Shown one piece after another: positions 43,125 through 51,415 of a DNA stretch of 64,000 nt; within the stretch, counting starts at the first letter, position 1, and each line of letters starts with the position of its first letter. Source of the stretch: Actinopolymorpha singaporensis (GTDB lineage: Bacteria; Actinomycetota; Actinomycetes; Propionibacteriales; Actinopolymorphaceae); contig NZ_LT629732.1 of the NCBI RefSeq assembly GCF_900104745.1, forward strand, positions 2,653,981 through 2,717,980, read 5' to 3'. The notes under the pieces are model-generated. The model searched no databases, was not told the origin of the DNA, and saw only the letters and a list, made by a program, of their open reading frames with translations. The translations under genes were made by a program, and so were the position numbers.

Positions 43125-44089
43125 GCAGGGACCCGCCGCTCGGCTCTCCACCAGGCCACCAACCGGCGCAGGCCCTCCTCCAGGTCGACCTCGGGCTTCC
43201 AGCCCAGCGCCCGGTGGGTACGGGAGATGTCGGCCAGCCGCCGGCTCACGCCGTTCACCGCGCGCGCCGGGCCGAACTCGAGCCCGAGATCCTCGGCATC
43301 CATCACCCGCATCAGGGCCTCGGCCAGCTCGCGCAGGCTGGTCTCGGCGCCGAACCCGATGTTGAACACCTGGTCGGTCACGTCGGCCCGTGCGGCCAGC
43401 AGGTTCGCCCGCGCGATGTCGTCGATGTAGACGAAGTCCATCGTCTGCAGGCCGTCACCGAGGATCAGCGGGGGCTTGCCGTACTCGATGCGTTCCATCC
43501 AGCGGATGAGCACCTCGGTGTAGAGGCCGTGGATGTCCATCCGCGGGCCGTACACGTTGAAGTAGCGCAGGGCCACGTAGTCCAGGCCGCGCATCGCGTG
43601 GAAGCTGCGCAGCATGCCCTCGTTGAACGCCTTCGCCGCGCCGTAGAAGGTGTCGTTGTCGTACGGATGCTGGGTTTCCGGCGTCGGAAACTGCTCGGCC
43701 AGCCCGTACACCGACGCCGACGAGGCGGCCACCACCTTGCGCACGCCCAGGTCCGCGGCCGCCTCGATCACCTCGAACGTGCCGTCGACCAGTACCTCCA
43801 GTGCGAGCCGCGGTTCCTCGGCGCACTGGGTGATCCGGATCGCCGCCTGGTGGAACACCAGGTCGGTGCAGGCCATCGCCGATCGCAGCAGTGTGCGGTC
43901 GCGGATGTCGCCCTCGACGAGGTTCACCCGGCCGGACTCCAGGGCGGCGGCCAGGTTGTCCCGCCGTCCGCGCACCAGGTTGTCCAGCACCACCACTTCG
44001 GCGGCCCCCGCCGCCACCAGTTGGTCCACGATCGTCGAACCGATCGTGCCCGCGCCCCCCGTGACCAGGCAGCGGCTTCCCTCGATCAT
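43121..44089 (-). CDS. NAD-dependent epimerase/dehydratase of sugar nucleotides
   Basis: A 322-residue extended SDR: GGAGTIGS nucleotide loop at residues 11-18, VVLDNLVRGRRDNL, the Ser/Tyr/Lys triad in AASSASVYG and FYGAAKAFNE (YxxxK with Tyr near residue 145), and RYFNVYGPRMD. It likely epimerises or oxidises UDP- or dTDP-sugar as in UDP-glucose 4-epimerase-type enzymes. ATG at 44089 overlaps the upstream stop in TGATG fashion. Confidence 0.92.
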   Translation of the reverse strand: MIEGSRCLVTGGAGTIGSTIVDQLVAAGAAEVVVLDNLVRGRRDNLAAALESGRVNLVEGDIRDRTLLRSAMACTDLVFHQAAIRITQCAEEPRLALEVLVDGTFEVIEAAADLGVRKVVAASSASVYGLAEQFPTPETQHPYDNDTFYGAAKAFNEGMLRSFHAMRGLDYVALRYFNVYGPRMDIHGLYTEVLIRWMERIEYGKPPLILGDGLQTMDFVYIDDIARANLLAARADVTDQVFNIGFGAETSLRELAEALMRVMDAEDLGLEFGPARAVNGVSRRLADISRTHRALGWKPEVDLEEGLRRLVAWWRAERRVPA

Positions 44090-45132
44090 CAGCTGTCCCC
44101 CTCGACGAGTTCCTTCGATCCGCCGGCCGCGATGCTGCGCGACGCGGCCTCCAGCAACCGGACGACCCGCAGGCCGGCTCGCCCGTCCGTCAACGCGGGC
44201 CTGCCTTCGTGGATGGCCGTGGCGAACTCCTCCATCACCGACCGCAGCGCTTCCCGTTCCGGCAGCGCGGGTACCTGGATGTCCCCGACGCGGTAGGAGA
44301 TCAGGGCTGCGCGGCGTTCGTCCGGCGCGAGGCGCGAAGCCGGCGTGAGATCCACGCCGCGGTCGTGCACCGACACCCGCTGCTGCGGGTTCAGGTCGTC
44401 CCACACGATGGTGCGCCGGGAGCCGCCGATGACTGTGGTACGGATCTTCGTCGGGCTGAGCCAGTTCACGTGGACGTGCGCCATCGTCTCCCCGGCGAAC
44501 CACAGCGTGAGGTAGGCGACGCACGCACGTCCGGCGACGATCGGATCGGCGGCCTGTGCGGCCACCGCGACCGGGCGCATCCCCTGCGGGAGTACGAAGT
44601 CCAGGATGGACAGGTCGTGCGGCGCGAGGTCCCACAGCACGTCAACGTCGGGTTGCACCAGCCCCAGGTTGATGCGTACCGAGTCGACGAACTGCACCTC
44701 GCCGATCTCACCGCCGTGCACGAGCTCACGGATCTTCCGGACGGCCGGGGTGTAGCAGTAGGTGTGGTCGCACATCAGCGTCAGCCCCGCCTCCTCGGCG
44801 AGATCGACCAGCTTCGCGGCCTCCGCCGAGGAAGGCGTGAGCGGCTTCTCCACCAGGACGTGCTTTCCCGCCTCCAGGGCGGCGCGCACCAGGTCGAAGT
44901 GGGTGGCGGCCGGAGTCGCGATGGCCACGGCCGCGACGTTCGGGTCCGCGAGCACCTGTTCGTAGGAGTCGGTCGTACGAACCGTGGTGTAGGGGCCGAG
45001 GACGGACCGGGCGCGGTCGGTGTCCAGGTCGCACAGCCACTCCAGCCGCAGGGTCGGCGTCGCCTGCGCGTTGCGTACCAGGTTGGGGCCCCAGTAGCCG
45101 GCGCCGATCACCGCCAGGCCGATGGGCTTCAT
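44089..45132 (-). CDS. Gfo/Idh/MocA dehydrogenase, WlbA/WbpB-like
   Basis: A 347-residue dehydrogenase with GAGYWGPNLVRN at residues 10-21, the EKPLTPSS signature near residue 96 and DHTYCYTPAVRKIRELV, a pattern typical of UDP-N-acetylglucosaminuronate 3-dehydrogenases (WlbA/WbpB). Together with the DegT aminotransferase and left-handed-helix acetyltransferases this would give a 3-amino-3-deoxy uronic acid; the substrate assignment is inference. First gene after the 292-base gap and its repeats. Confidence 0.9.
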   Translation of the reverse strand: MKPIGLAVIGAGYWGPNLVRNAQATPTLRLEWLCDLDTDRARSVLGPYTTVRTTDSYEQVLADPNVAAVAIATPAATHFDLVRAALEAGKHVLVEKPLTPSSAEAAKLVDLAEEAGLTLMCDHTYCYTPAVRKIRELVHGGEIGEVQFVDSVRINLGLVQPDVDVLWDLAPHDLSILDFVLPQGMRPVAVAAQAADPIVAGRACVAYLTLWFAGETMAHVHVNWLSPTKIRTTVIGGSRRTIVWDDLNPQQRVSVHDRGVDLTPASRLAPDERRAALISYRVGDIQVPALPEREALRSVMEEFATAIHEGRPALTDGRAGLRVVRLLEAASRSIAAGGSKELVEGDS

Positions 45133-45424
45133 CGAAGTTCCCCCTCTTGCTGCGTTCTCAGTCGTTCTCAGTGGTTCTCAGCGAGGTGTTTCGGTCGTTG
45201 TCGGGCATGCTTCGGGCACACTCCGTCGTTCGCCGGGTCGCGAAGTGGGAGGTGAATATGCCGGGTCAGGACCGACTGCCCGGGCACTGCGACGATCTTC
45301 GGGCACTGTCTGGCTCGACGGAGGCGTTTTCGGGTAATCGGATCGGATCGTCACGCAGAGCAGCAGAATCGAGGTGACGTACGCCGCGGGGGTGGCCGAC
45401 AGCGGCCTCGTTCCCGCGTTCGGG
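45133..45424 (-). promoter_or_regulatory. Repeat-rich leader of the glycan operon
   Basis: The gap between the acyltransferase stop and the dehydrogenase start holds three tandem copies of gttctcag with 10-base period (45154-45161, 45164-45171, 45174-45181) just upstream of the ribosome site, and four copies of cgggca (45202-45207, 45213-45218, 45281-45286, 45300-45305). No clear promoter hexamers are visible. The repeats could be regulator sites or part of an RNA leader. Confidence 0.5.
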
Positions 45425-46039
45425 TCACGGCTGCTCGTACGTCAGGTATCCGTCACGTTCCATGTAGAGCTCGCCCGTGCGAGGGCAACGCCACTGACGT
45501 ACGCCGGAGCCGGAATCTCCCAGCGGACCGAGCGGTTCCCCGGAGCGTCCCACCCAGCCGATCCGCCGGGCGGGAACTCCGGCCACGAGGGCGAAGTCCG
45601 GCACGTCCCTGGTCACCACCGCGCCGGCGGCCACCAGTGCCCAGCGCCCGATGGTGCGCCCGGCGACCACGACGGCACGCGCACCGATGGAGGCGCCCCT
45701 GCGCACGGTGACACCCTGGGCATCCCAGTCGTCCGGCCGCTTGAGCTTGCCGTCCACGTCCGTCGATCGCGGGTAGAGGTCGTTCGTCAGCACCACCGCC
45801 GGGCCGACGAACACCTCGTCCTCCAGGACAGCGGGTTCGTACACCAGCGCGTGGTTCTGCAGCTTGACGCGATCACCGATGCGCACGCCGGGCCCGACGT
45901 AGGCGCCTCTCCCCACGATGCAGTCGCTGCCGAGGACAGCGTGCTCGCGCACCTGCGCCAGGTGCCAGACGGTGGTGTCCTCGCCGAGCGTGGCACGCTC
46001 GTCGACATCCGCGCCGGGCTGAACGCGTGCCTCACCCAC
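45425..46039 (-). CDS. Left-handed beta-helix acetyltransferase, WbpD/WlbB-like
   Basis: A 204-residue hexapeptide-repeat acyltransferase (residues about 15-150: ATLGEDTTVWHLAQVREHAVLG..., GRGAYVGPGVRIGDRVKLQN) with the N-x-L-Y-P loop and a terminal PARRIGWVGRSGE. This matches WbpD/WlbB, which N-acetylates UDP-3-amino uronic acids. GTG at 46039 follows GGAGG. The C-terminal RCPRTGELY motif has two Cys in one, of unknown role. First gene of the minus-strand cluster. Confidence 0.9.
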   Translation of the reverse strand: MGEARVQPGADVDERATLGEDTTVWHLAQVREHAVLGSDCIVGRGAYVGPGVRIGDRVKLQNHALVYEPAVLEDEVFVGPAVVLTNDLYPRSTDVDGKLKRPDDWDAQGVTVRRGASIGARAVVVAGRTIGRWALVAAGAVVTRDVPDFALVAGVPARRIGWVGRSGEPLGPLGDSGSGVRQWRCPRTGELYMERDGYLTYEQP

Positions 46040-46244
46040 GATGTCCTCCAGATAGGGATTCGGCGGCGCACCCCCTGCGGGTCGCCCGTACTGCGAAGCT
46101 GATCAGTATTGTGGTCGCCGCGTACGGCGAGGCGCAGGCGATTGGCCGTTTGCCCGGCAGGTTCGAGGCGCGCCGAGAGCACTGCCGCGAGGGGAGCAAT
46201 GCGCTGAACGGGCCGGATTCGAGATGACCCTGCACGTCAGGACG

Positions 46245-47081
46245 TCAGGGCGTGGAACGGATTCCGATGCGGCGGGCGAGCACCTCGAACGGGTTCCGTG
46301 ACTCGTCGGCCGAGCGCCCGAAGACGTGCACGTGGACGTGGGGCGTCTCCTGGCCCGCGCGAGCGCCGTCGTTGAGGAAGCAGCTCAGTCCGGTCGAGCC
46401 GAACCTTCCGGCGAAGTAGGCGCGCACCTCCCGCAGGCGACGCGCGTACGACAGGACTTCGTCCGGCAGCAGCGATGCAGGACTCGCCACGTGGCGCATC
46501 GGGAGTACGAGAAGGTTCGCTTCCGTGAGCGGCCGGCGAGGGCGGATGACGCGTACCTCGTCGGCACGCCAGAGTTCCTGGTCCCGGGCCACCTCGGGCA
46601 CGCAGCCGTCGCAGTCTGCCGGACTCGCCTGGAGGTCGGGGCCGGGCCCCGCGTCGGCACCCGCCGCAGCGAACGCGGTGGCCAGCCGGCAGTCGAGCCG
46701 CATCCGCTCCGGAGCCGGGAGGGCCGCGACGCGTTCGTGGGCCGGCAGCGCCATCACCCGAACCGGCTTCACCCGTTCGTTCGGAGCCCGCCCGAAGACG
46801 TGGATCGTCGGCTGGTCCCACTCGGCCCGCGGCTCGCCGATCCCGTCGCCGCGCGGGACCCACGACCAGGCGAAGCTCACCCCGAACCCGTCACACCCGA
46901 GCGCCGCATGCAAGCCCGCCCGGCAGGTGCGGTAGGCGTGCAGGAGGTCGGTCGCGACGTCGGAACGGTCGATCGGAGCGCCGTCCTTCGGTCGCAGCGC
47001 CAGATGTCCTTCGGTGAGCGCCTGCCCGGGTCGCAGGATCTGCCAGTACGCCGATTCCGACAGCACGGCATGCGTCGTCAT
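46245..47081 (-). CDS. Tandem HIT-like domain protein
   Basis: A 278-residue protein with two HIT-fold halves. The second half (residues about 160-278) has the intact nucleotide-binding triad HVHVHVFGR (His residues near 253-257). The first half ends IHVFGRAPN near residue 100, where the HxHxH is reduced to one His. This resembles galactose-1-phosphate uridylyltransferase or Ap4A-phosphorylase-type enzymes. Substrate unknown. ATG at 47081 overlaps the stop of the frameshifted glycosyltransferase and follows AGGCGG. Confidence 0.75.
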   Translation of the reverse strand: MTTHAVLSESAYWQILRPGQALTEGHLALRPKDGAPIDRSDVATDLLHAYRTCRAGLHAALGCDGFGVSFAWSWVPRGDGIGEPRAEWDQPTIHVFGRAPNERVKPVRVMALPAHERVAALPAPERMRLDCRLATAFAAAGADAGPGPDLQASPADCDGCVPEVARDQELWRADEVRVIRPRRPLTEANLLVLPMRHVASPASLLPDEVLSYARRLREVRAYFAGRFGSTGLSCFLNDGARAGQETPHVHVHVFGRSADESRNPFEVLARRIGIRSTP

Positions 47082-47787
47082 CCGCCTGACCGTAGGCGAT
47101 CGAGTGGGTAGCGGCCAAGCAGCGTGTCTCTGCGGGCTGCCTTGTCCTCGGCGTACTCGGATTGCCAACTCACACCCGCGAAGTGGACCACCCGCCGGCT
47201 CGAGAGCGCCCAGGATCTGCCGTGTGTCCTCATCACCTGGGTGAGAAGGCCGAAGGTGTCCCAGAACATCGCTCCCCGAACGCACTGGGTCATCGCGGGC
47301 GACAGGCCCAGCAGTTCGACCGTCGAGCGGAACGGCGGATCGTTGCGTACCAGCACACAGAACGGATGAACGCGGTCGCCGTAGTCGACGTCGAACCGGT
47401 GTCGTCCTCGTTTGCCCAGATGGCTTCGACGGCGAACGCGTCGGGGGTGCTGTCGAGTTCACGCGCCATGGCGCCAAGGGTGTCGTCGCTGACGAAGCAG
47501 ACGTCGCTGTCGGCAAAGAGGTACGCGTCGCAGTCGGGTTCGGCGAGCACGGCGTCGCGCAGGATCTCGCCATGGGTGTTGACGGACGCGTCGAGCGAGT
47601 AGCCGGAGGCGCGGATGCGGACGCCGAACCGCCGCGCCCAGTCCAGCCGTTGTACGTCTCCGGAGTCGTTGTCGAGCACGAGGACACGCAGTTCGGAACG
47701 GTCGGGATGGTGGGCGATCAGCGACCGCAGAAACAGATCGGCGTAGTCCGTGGTGCCGTGGTTGATCGTGACGACCTGGATCCGCAT
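47078..47787 (-). pseudogene. Frameshifted GT2-type glycosyltransferase
   Basis: Frame 1 (47787 to about 47398) encodes MRIQVVTINHGTTDYAD, VLDNDSGDVQRLDWARR and YLFADSDVCFVS, a GT-A/GT2 core with a DxD. It loses homology at ANEDDTG. The reading then continues in another frame as FDVDYGDRVHPFCVLVRNDP through to 47078, where the stop overlaps the HIT gene start. Inserting one base near 47397-47400 (ccgg) restores one protein of about 236 residues. It is either a young pseudogene or a sequence error. Confidence 0.8.
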
Positions 47788-47831
47788 GGTCGCGAAACTA
47801 CGGTGTCCTCACCGATCCGTGCCAGCAGTTT

Positions 47832-49073
47832 CTACGCGTGGTGTCGTTGGTGGAGGGCGGCGCTGTGTCGAGTGACCGGCGGATTGGCCAGTGGCCGCCC
47901 GGTCGACGTTGCCGGGTGGCCCGCGTTCGCAACTGCCCACAGGTGAGCCGACAACCAGTCCAGGCAGGGCGGCATCTCGCCCTTCCACGCCCCGAAGTTG
48001 TGCCCACCGGACGGCAGGATGATCGACGACGCCCGCATGGGCGGCTTCACCATCGACAGGAACTTGCGAGTGTCCGGCAGCACCTGGGTCTCCGTCCGGC
48101 TGGTCGTGACGAGAACCGAGACCGGCGGTGCCGGCCGGTGGCGCAGCATCCATTCGGGGTCGTTCATGTGCTGCAGGTGCCTGTTGCCGCCGAACAGGTC
48201 ACCGGTCGTGAAGTCCATGATCGCGTGGTAGTAACCGGACAGCGACACCGCCGAGGTGAATCGGTGCGGGTAGTTCATCGCCAGCTTCACCGCGCAGAAG
48301 CCGCCGGTGGAGTCGCCCATCAGCCCCCATCCAGCTCCCGGCCGGGCAACGCGGAACTTGGCCGAGATCGCGTCGGTGAGGTCCTGGGCCAGGAACGTCT
48401 CCGCCTTCGGTCCGTGCGCCACGTTGGTGCACTCGGTGTCCCGCGGCGGTGTGACCGTCTCGTTCGTCATCACCAGCACCATGGGCCGGGCGCGGTGGTG
48501 TTTGATCTGCGACTCCATCGCCCACGGATAGTTCATCCGCATGATCAGGTTGGAGGCGGTGCTCGGGTAACCGGGCATCACGACCAGGCCGGGCATCCGC
48601 CTGTGGGCGTAGGCGGGGGAGAAGTACGCCGGCGGGAGGTAGACGAACGCCTGCGAACTCAGCCCCGACTTGGCACCGCGAACCGTCACGTCGAGGATCT
48701 CACCGGACGTCCTGGCGGTCGCCGCCGGGAGGATTCCCGACCGAATCCGAACGGAGTCGTACCGCTTCCCCGTCTGACCCTCTCCACCGGTGACCGGTGG
48801 TTGTGGGTCGACACCCTTGACCACCACGTTGTCGGCGTTGTTGGCCGTGCCCAGGACGTCGGACAGAGAGGTGTAGAACTGGAAGTTGTCGTTCACGGCC
48901 ACTGCGGCCATCGCGAGCGCCGCCAGTTGGGCGGCCACCAGCACGCCCAGCCGAGCGAGCAGGGAGCCGGGCCCTCGGCCGTTGATCCGGGTCAGCGCCC
49001 ACAGTGCGAAGCCGATCACGACGAGCCCGGACGCCACGCACACAGCAAGGAACCCACTGCTGGTCAGTCCCAT
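47832..49073 (-). CDS. Membrane-anchored esterase (antigen-85/esterase-D-like)
   Basis: A 413-residue alpha/beta hydrolase. Two N-terminal membrane helices (residues 8-28 and 38-60) anchor it and place the enzyme outside. The nucleophile Ser is in GLMGDSTGGFCAV near residue 249, an Asp region follows at SGYYHAIMDF, and a catalytic His is likely in PSGGHNFGAW near residue 369. This is the esterase D/antigen 85 family, which includes mycolyltransferases and acyl esterases. Substrate is unknown. Confidence 0.85.
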   Translation of the reverse strand: MGLTSSGFLAVCVASGLVVIGFALWALTRINGRGPGSLLARLGVLVAAQLAALAMAAVAVNDNFQFYTSLSDVLGTANNADNVVVKGVDPQPPVTGGEGQTGKRYDSVRIRSGILPAATARTSGEILDVTVRGAKSGLSSQAFVYLPPAYFSPAYAHRRMPGLVVMPGYPSTASNLIMRMNYPWAMESQIKHHRARPMVLVMTNETVTPPRDTECTNVAHGPKAETFLAQDLTDAISAKFRVARPGAGWGLMGDSTGGFCAVKLAMNYPHRFTSAVSLSGYYHAIMDFTTGDLFGGNRHLQHMNDPEWMLRHRPAPPVSVLVTTSRTETQVLPDTRKFLSMVKPPMRASSIILPSGGHNFGAWKGEMPPCLDWLSAHLWAVANAGHPATSTGRPLANPPVTRHSAALHQRHHA

Positions 49074-49347
49074 GATGATCTCCGTTCCTGCCGCGCGGGG
49101 TACGCCATCACTTCAACGGACATACCCGGCCCGCGGCTCCCGGGTTGGAAGATTCTTGACCGTCCGCTGACCGATGCCGTGGGACTGGTGGCCCCGCGTG
49201 CGACCACGCAGCCCCCGCTTTGTCGTTGCGGGGGGATCGCGGGAGGATGCAGCGGGACCGCCTTTGCGGTACGCAGACCTGAGGGGCCCCTCCAAGGTGT
49301 CCCACAGACCCGCACCAATGGGACGAAAGCGGAAGGGGCCAGGCGAC
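49074..49347. other. Divergent promoter region, esterase / DUF5996
   Basis: This 274-base divergent gap contains a 12-base palindrome gaggggcccctc (49281-49292) and a cccccgc / gcggggg hairpin (49212-49218 with 49228-49234). No clear -35/-10 pair was found on either strand. Confidence 0.4.
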
Positions 49348-50292
49348 ATGGGGGAGACACAGACAGCCAAGGTCGAGGCGTGGCCGAGCCTGCGCGTGGA
49401 CGACTGGACCTCCACCCGCGACACGCTGCACATGTGGACGCAGATCGTGGGCAAGGTCAGGTTGTCACAGGCACCGTTGCTCAACCACTGGTGGCAGGTG
49501 ACGCTGTACGTGAGTCCGCGGGGGCTGACCACCGGCAGCATCCCGTACGGCGACAGGCTCTTCGACATCGAGTTCGACTTCTGCGACCACCAGCTCCTCA
49601 TCCGGTCGAGTGACGGCGGCGTGCAGACCGTCGCCCTGGAACCGAAGTCGGTCGCCGACTTCTACCAGCAGACCATGCAGGCCCTTGGCAGGCTGGGCTT
49701 CGAGATCCAGATCCTCGCCCGGCCCAACGAGGTCGAACCCGCGATCCCGTTCGCCGAGGACACCAGGCACGCTGCCTACGACGCGGAAGCCGTCCACCTG
49801 TTCTGGCGGCAACTCGTCCAGGCGAGCCGCGTCCTCGGGATCTTCAGGTCGTACTTCGTCGGCAAGGTGAGCCCCGTGCACCTCTTCTGGGGTGCGCTGG
49901 ACCTGGCGTGCACGCGATTCTCGGGACGGCCGGCGCCCGATCATCCGGGCGGTGCGCCCAACTGTGGCGACTGGGTGATGGTGGAGGGCTACTCCCGCGA
50001 GCTCAGCAGCTGTGGCTTCTGGCCCGGTGGCGGCGAGGAGGGCGCGTTCTACGCCTACGCCTACCCCGAGCCGGACGGCTTCGCGGACTATCCCGTCGAG
50101 CCGGCTGCGGCCCAGTACAACCAGCAGTACCAGCAGTTCCTGTTGCCGTACGAAGCGGTCCGGACGGCCGACGACCCCGACGAGACCCTGCTGCGGTTCC
50201 TGCACACGACGTACGCGGCGGCGGCCGACCGCGGCAACTGGGACCGCGCCATGCTGGAGGCCGACCCCGCCCGCTGGGACCAGTACCGCTGA
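49348..50292 (+). CDS. DUF5996-family protein
   Basis: A 314-residue cytosolic protein with WPSLRVDDWTSTRDTLHMWTQIVGKVRL at residues 10-37 and LTTGSIPYGDRLFDIEFDFCDH, the hallmark of DUF5996 (a family I recall only by pattern). The C-terminus has a conserved FWPGGGEEGAFYAYAYPEP region. Function unknown. ATG at 49348 follows GGAAGGGG; the frame opens 58 codons earlier. Confidence 0.8.
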   Translation: MGETQTAKVEAWPSLRVDDWTSTRDTLHMWTQIVGKVRLSQAPLLNHWWQVTLYVSPRGLTTGSIPYGDRLFDIEFDFCDHQLLIRSSDGGVQTVALEPKSVADFYQQTMQALGRLGFEIQILARPNEVEPAIPFAEDTRHAAYDAEAVHLFWRQLVQASRVLGIFRSYFVGKVSPVHLFWGALDLACTRFSGRPAPDHPGGAPNCGDWVMVEGYSRELSSCGFWPGGGEEGAFYAYAYPEPDGFADYPVEPAAAQYNQQYQQFLLPYEAVRTADDPDETLLRFLHTTYAAAADRGNWDRAMLEADPARWDQYR

Positions 50293-50308
50293 CCGCCACG
50301 CCGAACCG

Positions 50309-50346
50309 TCAGGCGCGACGACGGATCGAGCCGGCGTCGCGCCTGA
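50309..50346 (+). terminator. Hairpin terminator after the DUF5996 gene
   Basis: A perfect 12-bp stem (tcaggcgcgacg / cgtcgcgcctga) with a 14-base loop, 17 bases after the stop. Confidence 0.75.
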
Positions 50347-50349
50347 GCA

Positions 50350-50424
50350 TCACAGGCCGGTGGTGCCGTCGACCCGTTCGCGGAGGAGGTCCCCGTGGCC
50401 GTTGTGCCGGGCGTACTCCGGTCC
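50350..50424 (-). pseudogene. C-terminal remnant of a DinB/DUF664 gene
   Basis: The minus strand encodes EYARHNGHGDLLRERV followed by DGTTGL and a stop, the characteristic DUF664 C-terminus seen intact in the gene at 12649 (EEYARHVGHADLIRES). Upstream sequence shows no in-frame DinB N-terminus. Only about 24 codons survive, so it is a relic. Confidence 0.7.
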
Positions 50425-50476
50425 ACATGGCCGCGATGATGCCGCACCTTCCTCACGAACACCAGTTTCGACGAGG

Positions 50477-50519
50477 ATTCGAGCACCGCCACCAATGCAT
50501 CGGTAGCGGTGCTCGGAAT
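50477..50519. repeat. Inverted repeat upstream of the dioxygenase pair
   Basis: The arms cgagcaccgc (50480-50489) and gcggtgctcg (50506-50515) are perfect, with a 16-base loop; att/aat adds three pairs after a one-base bulge. It lies about 110 bases before the first dioxygenase start. It may be an operator, an RNA hairpin or a remnant linked to the nearby gene debris. Confidence 0.45.
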
Positions 50520-50629
50520 GTGCATGGGAATACGTGTTTCGTGCATGGTGACGGCGTCGACTCTGCGGCAGGCTTCGTGGAAGGGCCCGAGTTCCAGACG
50601 CCGCTGGTGAGTGCGGAGGACGGCAGAAC

Positions 50630-51415
50630 ATGGACATGGAGACGGCGCTGAGCGAGCTCGGCGTGACCGACGATCTGCTCGACGCGAAGACGAAGGCGCA
50701 GCTCGACAACGACGGGTTCGCACCACTTCCCGGGATCCTGTCGCCGGAGCAGGTGGCTGCGTTGAGGAAGCGGCTGGCCGAACTCTCCCGCATCGAGGGG
50801 AGCCGTGCGGGGGAGGAGGTGCACCAGGAGGCCGGTACCGACCGGCTGTCGGATCTGGTCAACAAGGACCCGATGTTCGAGGTGTGCTTCACCCATCCGG
50901 TGGTGCTCGCGGCCGTTCGCCATGTGCTGGGGGAGTTCCGGCTTTCCTCGCTCAACAGCAGGGCGGCGTTGCCGGGCCGGGGTCACCAGGGGCTGCACGC
51001 GGACTGGGGAGTTCTGCAGGAGGGGCAGGGCTACCAGGTCTGCAACTCGATCTGGCTGCTTGACGACTTCACCGCCGAGAACGGCGCGACGCGGGTGGTG
51101 CCGGGCTCGCACCGCAAGCGTGGCATCGGGCCTGCCGACGAACTGGACGGGGACCCGCGAGCCACCCACCCGGACGAGGTGCAGTTGATCGCGCCCGCCG
51201 GAACGGTGGTGGTGTTCAACAGCCATCTGTGGCACGGCGGTACGCGCAACAACAGCGACCGGCCCCGCCGCGCGTTGCACTCCTACTTCACCAGGCGCGA
51301 CCAGCCGCAACAGCTCGACCAGGCGGAGTATCTCCGCGTCCGAACGCGTGACCGGCTGAGCCCTGCCGCCCTCTACGTCCTCGGGGTCTGGGACGAGCTC
51401 GGGACGGCTTCATGA
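50630..51415 (+). CDS. Phytanoyl-CoA dioxygenase-family enzyme
   Basis: A 261-residue Fe(II)/2-oxoglutarate oxygenase. The iron triad is H-x-D in LHADWG (near residue 122) and the distal His in NSHLWHGGTRNN near residue 200; the 2OG-binding Arg is in DRPRRAL. It hydroxylates an aliphatic substrate in the PhyH family. It is translationally coupled to a second PhyH enzyme (ATGA). Confidence 0.9.
   Translation: MDMETALSELGVTDDLLDAKTKAQLDNDGFAPLPGILSPEQVAALRKRLAELSRIEGSRAGEEVHQEAGTDRLSDLVNKDPMFEVCFTHPVVLAAVRHVLGEFRLSSLNSRAALPGRGHQGLHADWGVLQEGQGYQVCNSIWLLDDFTAENGATRVVPGSHRKRGIGPADELDGDPRATHPDEVQLIAPAGTVVVFNSHLWHGGTRNNSDRPRRALHSYFTRRDQPQQLDQAEYLRVRTRDRLSPAALYVLGVWDELGTAS

Noticed and set aside
43125-43151. 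Longer start for the GT-B glycosyltransferase at 43151
   Set aside because: The GTG at 43124 overlaps the previous stop exactly as in neighbouring genes and starts at the conserved first strand; the longer start is kept only as an alternative.
45154-45181. Possible CRISPR-like repeats
   Set aside because: Units are eight bases with two-base spacers; no array, leader or cas genes are present.
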